Below the pieces are notes generated by a model. The model saw nothing but the letters and a program-made list of their open reading frames with translations. It did no database searches and was not told the DNA's origin. From the NCBI GenBank assembly GCA_018812385.1, contig JAHJDU010000516.1:1-7723 (forward strand): DNA of 7,723 nt, written 5' to 3'. The position numbers and the translations under genes are program-made. Origin of the DNA: Pseudomonadota bacterium. GTDB lineage: Bacteria > Desulfobacterota > Desulfobacteria > Desulfobacterales > Desulfobacteraceae. Positions 1-5,569 of this stretch are shown here, in pieces. The first letter of the stretch is position 1; each line of letters begins with the position of its first letter.

Positions 1-1
1 C

Positions 2-568
2 ATGATCGAAAAACAAATTGCCGATAAAATCAAACTCATCAGAAAAAGCAAGGGAATGACCCTGGCACAGCTTGGTGATGTGACCAATCTTTCAAAGGGA
101 CTGCTTTCCCGTGTTGAAAACAACCTGGTTTCACCGCCTATTGCAACCCTTTCCAAAATCGCCCAGGGACTGGAAGTGCCCATAGGTATCTTTTTTGAAG
201 ATGCCGACACTGACCAGAGTAAGTTTGCCGTAACCCATAAAGATGAGCGGTGCCAGGTTGTTCGGGCCGGCAGGAAAATGGGATTTGTTTACTATTCCCT
301 GACCCAGTTGACATCCCGTCACATCATCAATCCTTTTATTGTCAAGTATCCGGTTATCAAAAAAGAACCCGACTTTTTTTATGATCACCCCGGAGAAGAA
401 TTCTTCATGGTCTTAAAAGGAGAGGTCCTGTTTATTTATGGCAAAGAGAAGATACATCTAAAACAAGGAGATACCATCCATTTTGATCCCACCATTCCCC
501 ACAGAGGGCAGAATATCGGGGATGAAGAAAGCGAATGTCTGGTTATCGTTGTTGGAGAACATGGTTAA
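2..568 (+). CDS. XRE-family transcriptional regulator with C-terminal cupin domain
   Basis: This is a 188-residue cytoplasmic DNA-binding regulator of the common HTH_3 plus cupin_2 architecture. Residues about 8-63 form the helix-turn-helix domain: the recognition region around residues 21-45 has the usual LAQLG...LSKGLLSRVEN pattern, followed by the typical PPIATLSKIAQGL helix. Residues about 110-185 form a small beta-barrel cupin. His129, Glu132/Glu133 and His167 sit where cupin metal or ligand-binding residues usually lie, with the HPGEE and GDTIHF...PH motifs. In this family the cupin senses a small metabolite and the HTH represses or activates neighbouring genes. The ATG at position 2 fits the family's normal N-terminus, but its ribosome binding site lies outside the window, so a slightly longer start cannot be excluded. 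The stop is 50 nt before ilvD in the same orientation, so the likely target is the ilvD unit, with a branched-chain intermediate as a possible effector. Target and effector are inference. Confidence 0.9.
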   Translation: MIEKQIADKIKLIRKSKGMTLAQLGDVTNLSKGLLSRVENNLVSPPIATLSKIAQGLEVPIGIFFEDADTDQSKFAVTHKDERCQVVRAGRKMGFVYYSLTQLTSRHIINPFIVKYPVIKKEPDFFYDHPGEEFFMVLKGEVLFIYGKEKIHLKQGDTIHFDPTIPHRGQNIGDEESECLVIVVGEHG

Positions 569-605
569 AATTACCCTGCCCATTCCAATATCATCTATCA
601 GAATC

Positions 606-612
606 AAAGGAG
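606..612 (+). promoter_or_regulatory. Ribosome binding site that fixes the ilvD start
   Basis: AAAGGAG lies 6 nt before the ATG at 619. It decides for this start over the in-frame ATG at 535, which lies inside the regulator gene and would add 28 residues unlike any dihydroxy-acid dehydratase. No separate leader, attenuator or T-box is visible in the 50-nt gap. Confidence 0.8.
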
Positions 613-618
613 TTTACA

Positions 619-2457
619 ATGACACTACCTTTACGCAGTAATCAAACAACACAGGGCCGGCTGATGGCCGGCGCCAGAAGCTTATGGCGGGCCAACGGCA
701 TGAAAGAAGAGCACTTTGGCAGGCCGATCTTTGCCATTGCAAACTCATTTACCCAGCTGGTTCCCGGCCATGTTCATCTTCATGAAATCGGGCAGCATGT
801 TAAAAAAGAAATTGAGGCACAAGGATATTTTGCTGCTGAATTTAATACCATTGCCATTGATGACGGTATTGCCATGGGACATGACGGCATGCTCTATTCC
901 CTGCCATCAAGGGAGATCATTGCTGATAGTGTCGAATACATGTGTAACGCACATAAAGTTGATGCCCTGGTCTGCATTCCCAATTGCGATAAAATTGTTC
1001 CAGGCATGCTCATGGCAGCCATGCGCTTGAATATTCCCACTGTATTTATCTCAGGCGGTCCCATGGAAGCCGGGAAAATTAAAGACAAAAAATATGATCT
1101 CATTGATGCAATGGTCATGGCAGGTGACAACTCTGTTTCCGATGAGGTTTTGAATGAAGTTGAACGTGCTGCATGCCCGACCTGCGGCAGCTGTTCAGGT
1201 ATGTTTACTGCAAACTCAATGAACTGCCTGACCGAGGCCCTCGGCCTTGCTCTGCCAGGACAGGGCACAATTGTAGCAACCCATGTTCAACGTAAAAAAC
1301 TCTTTACCGATGCAGCCAAACTGATTGTTAAAATCACGGAACAATACTATGGCAGAGGAGATGATTCCATTCTGCCTCGTTCCATTGCCACCCGTGAAGC
1401 CTTTATGAATGCCATGACGCTTGACATCGCAATGGGCGGTTCGACAAATACTGTTCTCCACCTCCTTGCCATTGCCCAGTCTGCAGATGTCAATTTTATC
1501 ATGAAAGACATTGATATGCTTTCAAGAAAAGTACCCTGTCTTGTCAAGGTGTCCCCCAGTTCTCATTACCATCTGGAGGATGTCAACCGTGCCGGCGGCA
1601 TCATGGGACTATTTGGAGAGCTTGACAGAGCAGGTTTGATAGACACTTCAGTAAAAAGAATTGATGCGGTTTCCTTAAAAGACATTCTTGAGCGGTTTGA
1701 TATCATGAATAAAACCGTTGTCAAAGAAGCTATCGACATATATTCCGCGGCTCCTTGCGGATACAAAAATTTTGTCATGGGTTCCCAGGATACAATGTTC
1801 AAGCAATTGGATCAAGACAGGGCAATGGGATGCATCCGCAGTGTGGAAAATGCTTACCACAAGGATGGGGGCCTGGTTGTCCTTTTTGGAAATATTGCTG
1901 AAAATGGATGTATTGTCAAAACTGCCGGGGTTGATGAATCTATTTTCGATTTCAAGGGAACGGCAAAGGTCTTTGATTCTCAGGATGATGCCTGCACCGG
2001 CATTCTGGGAGGGAAAATTAATTCCGGTGATATTGTTGTGATCCGGTATGAAGGCCCCAAAGGCGGACCCGGTATGCAGGAGATGCTCTACCCAACTTCC
2101 TATATCAAATCAATACACCTGGAAACAAAATGTGCATTGATTACCGACGGCAGATTCTCCGGCGGCTCTTCAGGCCTGTCTGTCGGTCATGTCTCACCTG
2201 AGGCCGCTTCTAAAGGTGCGATTGCTTTGATCATGGATGGTGATGAAATTGAAATCAGTATTTCCGAAAGGAAAATCAATCTGTGTATCTCAGATGAGGC
2301 GCTGTCAGAACGTCGCAAGATTGAGGAGTCCAAAGGTTCAAATGCCTTTCGACCTGACAGGGTCCGTCATGTACCCACATCACTCAAGGCCTATGCATAT
2401 TTTGCAAGTTCAGCAGACAAGGGAGCCGTCAGAGTTCTTCCAGATCCTAAAAATTAA
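619..2457 (+). CDS. ilvD: Dihydroxy-acid dehydratase (EC 4.2.1.9)
   Basis: The enzyme dehydrates 2,3-dihydroxy-isovalerate and 2,3-dihydroxy-3-methylvalerate to the 2-oxo acids that precede valine, leucine and isoleucine; it is cytoplasmic and carries an Fe-S cluster. From the ATG at 619 it is 612 residues, close to the 616 of E. coli IlvD, and similar along its whole length. Visible signatures are the DDGIAMGHDGM segment (81-91), NCDK (122-125; cluster Cys123 and Mg-site Asp124/Lys125), CPTCGSCSG (186-194; Cys192 matches the family's cluster ligand) and, near the C-terminus, the GPKGGPGMQEM and DGRFSGGSSG motifs. The early Cys of the short-form [2Fe-2S] enzymes is absent: the region around residues 44-54 reads FTQLVPGHVHL, as in the oxygen-sensitive E. 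coli type. The gene is intact, lies directly behind the XRE-cupin regulator and is followed by a relic of an oxoacid oxidoreductase. The name is near certain; the cluster type is inferred from sequence likeness. Confidence 0.97.
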   Translation: MTLPLRSNQTTQGRLMAGARSLWRANGMKEEHFGRPIFAIANSFTQLVPGHVHLHEIGQHVKKEIEAQGYFAAEFNTIAIDDGIAMGHDGMLYSLPSREIIADSVEYMCNAHKVDALVCIPNCDKIVPGMLMAAMRLNIPTVFISGGPMEAGKIKDKKYDLIDAMVMAGDNSVSDEVLNEVERAACPTCGSCSGMFTANSMNCLTEALGLALPGQGTIVATHVQRKKLFTDAAKLIVKITEQYYGRGDDSILPRSIATREAFMNAMTLDIAMGGSTNTVLHLLAIAQSADVNFIMKDIDMLSRKVPCLVKVSPSSHYHLEDVNRAGGIMGLFGELDRAGLIDTSVKRIDAVSLKDILERFDIMNKTVVKEAIDIYSAAPCGYKNFVMGSQDTMFKQLDQDRAMGCIRSVENAYHKDGGLVVLFGNIAENGCIVKTAGVDESIFDFKGTAKVFDSQDDACTGILGGKINSGDIVVIRYEGPKGGPGMQEMLYPTSYIKSIHLETKCALITDGRFSGGSSGLSVGHVSPEAASKGAIALIMDGDEIEISISERKINLCISDEALSERRKIEESKGSNAFRPDRVRHVPTSLKAYAYFASSADKGAVRVLPDPKN

Positions 2458-2466
2458 TTCACAAAA

Positions 2467-2471
2467 AGGAG
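2467..2471 (+). promoter_or_regulatory. Ribosome binding site ahead of the PorB-like fragment
   Basis: AGGAG stands 9 nt before the GTG at 2481. It suggests that the truncated reading frame could still be translated, coupled to ilvD. Confidence 0.5.
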
Positions 2472-2480
2472 TGCCCCAAG

Positions 2481-2705
2481 GTGGCAACAACTCCCTGTCC
2501 CACTGGCTGGCGAATGCAGACAAGGGATGTTGTCAAAGTAGCAAAGCTGGCTGTTCAAACCCGTATTTATCCGCTTTATGAGGTTATTAACGGAAAGTAT
2601 ATTTTAGGAAAATCAACTAAGAAACCCAAACCCGCAGCAGCATACCTGAAGTTGCAGGGACGGTTCAAACACCTGACGGACCAGGAAATTGATTTCATTC
2701 AATAG
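2481..2705 (+). pseudogene. C-terminal remnant of a 2-oxoacid (pyruvate):ferredoxin oxidoreductase beta subunit
   Basis: This 74-codon frame matches, from memory of the family, only the last quarter of PorB-type beta subunits (about 300 residues in full). It starts at the PCPTGWRM motif, continues through the LAVQTRIYPLYEVINGKY segment and ends with the YLKLQGRFKHLT signature near the family's C-terminus. The thiamine-diphosphate and Fe-S regions that make the enzyme work are missing. An in-frame stop at 2448-2450 closes the frame upstream, so no larger protein exists here. The GTG at 2481 has an AGGAG 9 nt upstream and lies 23 nt past the ilvD stop, so it may be expressed as a short peptide. 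The simplest reading is that a deletion joined ilvD to the tail of a former oxoacid oxidoreductase operon. The absence of frameshifts within it suggests a recent event or selection. The alternative, a functional stand-alone small protein, is possible but unsupported. Confidence 0.75.
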
Positions 2706-2864
2706 ACTCTAAAAAAGGATAATAGCTGCCTTTAGTTCATCACGAAAACATCAATCTCATAAGATTTATCAAACTCAGCCAGGGAATAACTACTTTTCCG
2801 CAAGGTGATTTGTTGTTGCCTTTTAGACCGGTTAAGTGAAAAATAAATAAAGATGTTTGAAATT

Positions 2865-3153
2865 TTTTTTCGGTAGATCCGCTTCTGCCGCATCAACAAC
2901 TGTTCATGTCGATTTATTGGTAGTACTTTGGGAAATATTTTGCTCTTGAAGGCGGCCATCATTTATGGCCTTACGCAATGTATCATATTTAACATCAATT
3001 TGTTCTGAGCCCGGATCACACTGCTTTTTGATACTCCAAACGCTTTGATTATCTCTAACTGTCGACAGCTACTTCTAATGATTTTTTAAAGGGTGTATTT
3101 TCTTTGGATTTAATTCTTTTACTTTTTTGCTTTTCAGTTAATTTCCATGACAT
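2865..3153 (-). pseudogene. Decayed helix-turn-helix, transposase-like N-terminal fragment
   Basis: No single frame is open, but three minus-strand pieces line up in order as one protein. The first runs from an ATG at 3153 to a TAG at 3055 and begins MSWKLTEKQ. A second frame, about 3076-3005, carries a clear helix-turn-helix (RQLEIIKAFGVSKSSVIRA). A third, from 3005, carries a second HTH-like stretch (DVKYDTLRKAINDGRL), reaches a TGA at 2904-2906 and continues beyond it as TVVDAAEADLPKK. Two frameshifts and one nonsense codon therefore separate plausible coding blocks. Tandem HTH segments at the N-terminus are typical of some transposases, and the neighbourhood is rich in transposase debris, but I cannot name the family. 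The fragment ends 19 nt beyond the dctP stop. The longer antisense frame between 2732 and 2962 is out of register with these blocks and is not a gene. Confidence 0.4.
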
Positions 3154-3172
3154 TCCAAAAAAGAGATCATAT

Positions 3173-4168
3173 CTATTTCACTGCATTTAATACTTTTTCA
3201 AGCATAGCTTTTACCTTGGGATCGCTATATAGATCCATATCCTTAATATCGACGACTTTGGATCTGAAAGCACTGATATCCGGATGATATTCAATCTGCA
3301 TTCCTTTTGTCTCTAAAAATTTCAGCCTATCTGCATTTTTAGAGCGATTATCATTTCTCTGATATACAGCAGCGGCATACATAGCTTTTTGAATCATAGC
3401 TTGGTCGTAGTCACTAAGCGTATTCCACCATTTCAGAGAAGCAACATCAATATGGTAGGAATATACATGACGGGTAAGCGTCATATATTTCTGGATTTCA
3501 AAAAATTTATAAACTTCCATAACCCAAAGTGGATTTTCCTGTCCATCAATTACACCCTGCTCAAGTTCTGCATAAATTGGCCAAGGCATGGGTGTGGGGT
3601 TTGCCCCAAGAGCCTGCCATATAGCCTTATGGATAGTTGAAGCCATAACTCTTATTTTTAGTCCTTTTATATCTTCAGGGCTTTTGACAGGACGTTTGTT
3701 ATTTGTGAGGTTTCTAAACCCGTTTTCAGAAAAACTTAAACCTTTGAATCCAGAGGTCTCAAGACTTTTTAAGATTTCACATCCAAGCGGCCCGTCCAGT
3801 ATTTTATCTGCCTGAGCATTATCCTTGAAAAGGAAGGGATAATTTACAACCCTTGCAATTGGATCAAATGTATCATAGGGGCCTCCTGTTACTACTGCCA
3901 TTTGAATTGTATTCATCTGAACTTGCTGAAGAAGTTCAGTTTCATTTCCAAGAGATGCTGAGTGGTAGATTTTGACCTCGACGTTACCATTTGATTGCTT
4001 TTTAATTAATTCTCTGAATTTATCTGCCACAACATTCTGTGCACTGCCAGGTTTAGTTACAACGCCAAGTTTGATTTTCATTACCGCCATTGCCTTATTT
4101 GTCACCAATACTAAAATTGTAAAAAAAACAAATATTGACAGAATTAGAAAAACTTTTTTTCCCCCCAT
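3173..4168 (-). CDS. dctP: TRAP transporter substrate-binding protein, DctP family
   Basis: This is a 331-residue periplasmic binding protein for carboxylates such as C4-dicarboxylates or other organic acids. It delivers substrate to the DctQ/DctM membrane pair of a tripartite ATP-independent periplasmic (TRAP) transporter. A signal peptide covers residues 1-28: basic GGKK, a long hydrophobic core and likely cleavage after AMA. Arg173 in GLKIRVM sits where the family's carboxylate-binding arginine lies, and the ELEQGVIDGQENP signature is at 201-213. Length and ends are normal, with no breaks. AAAGGA at 4176-4181, 7 nt before the ATG, supports the start. Upstream lies only the tail of DctM and downstream a transposase relic, so the protein has no intact membrane partner in the window. 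It may work with permeases encoded elsewhere or be on the way to loss. The exact substrate cannot be read from sequence. Confidence 0.93.
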   Translation of the reverse strand: MGGKKVFLILSIFVFFTILVLVTNKAMAVMKIKLGVVTKPGSAQNVVADKFRELIKKQSNGNVEVKIYHSASLGNETELLQQVQMNTIQMAVVTGGPYDTFDPIARVVNYPFLFKDNAQADKILDGPLGCEILKSLETSGFKGLSFSENGFRNLTNNKRPVKSPEDIKGLKIRVMASTIHKAIWQALGANPTPMPWPIYAELEQGVIDGQENPLWVMEVYKFFEIQKYMTLTRHVYSYHIDVASLKWWNTLSDYDQAMIQKAMYAAAVYQRNDNRSKNADRLKFLETKGMQIEYHPDISAFRSKVVDIKDMDLYSDPKVKAMLEKVLNAVK

Positions 4169-4509
4169 GAAGTAATCCTTTCCCTATTAAAATCTTTTGA
4201 TATAGCCAGAAGAATATCAAATAATTGGATGGAATTAAACATTTAGCCCAAATATTTTATGAACAGAATAGGAAAATCTCCGAAAATATATAAAGATTCC
4301 TAAAATCGTATTCGTAATCCTGGCAATAAATCAAAATCTATTATACTGATCAAGGGGATTGTTTTGGAAAAATTCTAATCGAAAACATTCTGTATTTTAA
4401 AGTACTTATTTCATAACCAAAGGTTTCTGTTCAAATATCCCCGCTGGTCCTACTGTGTAAATTGTATCGTGAAAAGCTCAATTAATATTTACTAACGATT
4501 AACAGGTAT
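4169..4509. other. AT-rich gap between the DctM remnant and dctP
   Basis: These 341 nt hold no open frame or homologous stretch that I can see on either strand. TRAP genes of one operon usually sit much closer together, so this spacer probably carries the dctP promoter or is itself leftover sequence. A TATAAT on the minus strand (4340-4345) could be a -10 box, but I see no good -35 at 16-18 nt, so I do not call a promoter. No sigma-54 site with correct spacing was found. Confidence 0.5.
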
Positions 4510-4710
4510 TTAATACATGAAAAGCCTTGGTAAATATATTGTGACAAAAGGAACAATTAAAAGATCAATAATCATTATCAAAAGAAAGGGCCAAATAGCA
4601 CGGCTCACCCTTTCCACGCTGATTCCGGCAATGGAACAGGAAACTATAATACAGATTCCCATGGGTGATGTCAACATGCCGATGGCCAGATCACGACTGA
4701 CGTATGAAAT
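4510..4710 (-). pseudogene. C-terminal remnant of the TRAP transporter large permease DctM
   Basis: Read on the minus strand, about 66 codons ending at a TAA (4510-4512) give a typical DctM tail. It starts with the RDLAIGMLTSPMGICIIVS segment (family form: NLAIGM.TPP.G), continues with CSIAGISVERVSRAIWPFLL and a hydrophobic helix of about 18 residues, and ends with the family-like YLPRLF. Full DctM is about 425-450 residues with a dozen membrane helices, so more than 80% is missing. An in-frame stop (4714-4716) lies just above the first codon, and no start is available. The frame is undamaged after the break, so truncation was by insertion or deletion, not slow decay. Transposase sequence abuts it at about 4711-4714. 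It lies upstream of dctP in the same direction, giving a former dctM-dctP order. The plus-strand frame over 4517-4717 is only its antisense shadow. Confidence 0.8.
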
Positions 4711-4713
4711 ATT

Positions 4714-4860
4714 TTAAAAGGCTTTGCCTTTAAGTATTTTAAGCAGCCGATACTGAACCCATTTTTCAAGTTCAGGGTCGGATTTGGGATGAAAGGCCCT
4801 GCCAGCTTTCCACAGGTATTCAATGACATGGATAATATCAACGATGATCGTGAGATCCAC
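4714..4860 (-). pseudogene. Internal fragment of an ISKra4-family transposase
   Basis: About 48 codons on the minus strand match the part of ISKra4-type transposases around a catalytic aspartate: VDLTIIVDIIHVIEYLWKAG followed by RAFHPKSDPELEKWV and a LLKILKGKA tail, where the family continues for well over 100 more residues. Here a TAA (4714-4716) ends the frame at once, next to the DctM tail. The upstream side joins an unrelated transposase N-terminus at about 4861. Both ends are thus broken, and the piece cannot encode an active transposase. The family assignment is from recognition of the DIIHVIEYLWKA motif. Confidence 0.75.
4717..4731. repeat. Small inverted repeat at the transposase/DctM junction
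   Basis: AAAGGC and GCCTTT form a 6-bp stem around a 3-nt loop. AT-rich arms on both sides can extend it imperfectly, and T-rich runs follow in both directions. It overlaps the last codons of the ISKra4 fragment. It could act as a weak two-way terminator, or be chance in AT-rich sequence. Confidence 0.3.
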
Positions 4861-4994
4861 TCCAGTTCGCACATGGTGTGCGCCAACTCGCGTCGGCTTA
4901 TGCCACCACAGGTGGCAACTACTTCCTGGATCAATGATATCTCTTCGCCGGTAAACTCTCGGCCACAAAAGGTTTGTTGCTTTATTGTCTTCAT
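4861..4994 (-). pseudogene. N-terminus of a DUF4338-type transposase-associated protein
   Basis: The ATG at 4994 opens a frame whose first ~45 residues have the FCGREFTGEEISLIQEVV, TCGGISRRELA and MCELEW pattern. I recognise this as the N-terminal part of DUF4338-domain proteins, often found with IS transposases. After MCELEW the likeness stops abruptly at about 4861, and ISKra4-type sequence continues in another register. If translated, the frame would run on to 4671 as out-of-phase sequence. The start is well supported by GGAGGT at 5002-5007, so this is the genuine 5' end of a former gene. Compared with the family's usual CEL-L-x-W spacing, one residue seems to be missing, so the break may lie inside that motif. 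It is a fusion of two broken transposases, not one gene. Confidence 0.6.
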
Positions 4995-5001
4995 GTTATT
5001 T

Positions 5002-5007
5002 ACCTCC
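5002..5007 (-). promoter_or_regulatory. Strong ribosome binding site ahead of the transposase chimera
   Basis: GGAGGT on the minus strand lies 7 nt before the ATG at 4994. It marks the true start of the original transposase-type gene. Confidence 0.6.
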
Positions 5008-5094
5008 GCTATCCTTCCATAACTTGTTGCAAAAGAGCCGCACCCAAATCAATTGGTACAATCCTTCAAGGCTGAACATTTGGCGGCATCTTGA

Positions 5095-5318
5095 AAGTAC
5101 CCTGGCTCTTTGTTTTTTACGATACTTTTTTGAATGAATCGACAAAGTAGCCAGATCCCTGCAAATATTTGAATCCGGTCTGGCCTGCAGTATAATCTGT
5201 AAAAGTTTTTCCACAGTCCGGGCATTTCCACCGGATCAGCAATCCTAAGGACCTTTCTGACTATCTGTTCAACTATTGCATAAAAATGCTTGATATCAGC
5301 GCATGTCTTGGTATACAT
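5095..5318 (-). pseudogene. Decayed zinc-ribbon fragment, transposase-like
   Basis: On the minus strand, a frame running down to a TAA at about 5132 contains the LLIRWKCPDCGKTFTDY block (CPDC at 5224-5213). This resembles the zinc ribbon at the front of several transposases, which normally has a second CxxC pair nearby. No second pair follows in the same frame. The two longer minus-strand frames here (5049-5318 and 4996-5214) are in other registers and resemble nothing I know. I read this as a frameshifted relic upstream of the DUF4338/ISKra4 chimera, possibly from the same or a nested insertion. The family is unknown and the boundaries are approximate. Confidence 0.35.
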
Positions 5319-5569
5319 GTTGTAAAGCCTCTTTTTTTTAAGGACTTATTAAAAAATGACCTGCTGTCTTTTAAGACAAGTGTCAATACTTTAAAATTGG
5401 AGGCCATTTTTATTTGAATTTACAAGGCGGGTTAAGCGGGATATTTAAAACTTAATGGCGGGATAATATTGCGGGATAGGCGGGATACCTCTGGACTATC
5501 TGGGTCAATTATTTTCAGACGTGGCATATACGAATGATTAATGTTTTGAAAAAACAGGAACCAATATCG
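5319..5569. other. Intergenic region upstream of the sensor kinase
   Basis: These 251 nt separate the minus-strand transposase debris from the plus-strand kinase gene and should hold the kinase promoter. The visible structure is the GCGGG repeat cluster at 5427-5486, listed separately. I see no convincing -35/-10 pair, no sigma-54 site and no open frame with family likeness. Confidence 0.5.
5427..5486 (+). repeat. Cluster of five GCGGGAT-type direct repeats
   Basis: GCGGG cores start at 5427, 5436, 5458, 5471 and 5480. The last four read GCGGGAT and the first GCGGGTT. Start-to-start spacings are 9, 22, 13 and 9 nt, with the 9-nt spacing at both ends. The GC-rich words stand out in an AT-rich spacer and end 83 nt before the kinase start codon. 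They could be binding sites for a regulator or part of a repeat dispersed in the genome. Confidence 0.7.

Noticed and set aside
535..618. Upstream in-frame ATG that would extend ilvD by 28 residues
   Set aside because: It overlaps the end of the regulator gene, gives sequence unlike the family, and the ATG at 619 has a good ribosome binding site and matches the E. coli N-terminus.
2706..2731. Terminator-like AAAGG/CCTTT pairing after the PorB fragment
   Set aside because: The stem is short, bulged and lacks a following T-run.
2732..2962. Minus-strand 76-codon frame starting MMAAFKSK
   Set aside because: It is out of register with the HTH blocks of the decayed gene, and its sequence is low-complexity basic residues with no recognised domain.
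4340..4345. Minus-strand TATAAT as the dctP promoter
   Set aside because: No acceptable -35 hexamer lies 16-18 nt upstream, and such words are common in AT-rich DNA.
4517..4717. Plus-strand 66-codon frame
   Set aside because: It is the exact antisense of the DctM tail and has no family likeness or ribosome binding site.
5049..5318. Minus-strand 89-codon frame as a real small gene
   Set aside because: The zinc-ribbon signal lies in a different register over the same DNA, so this frame is more likely a by-product of decay.
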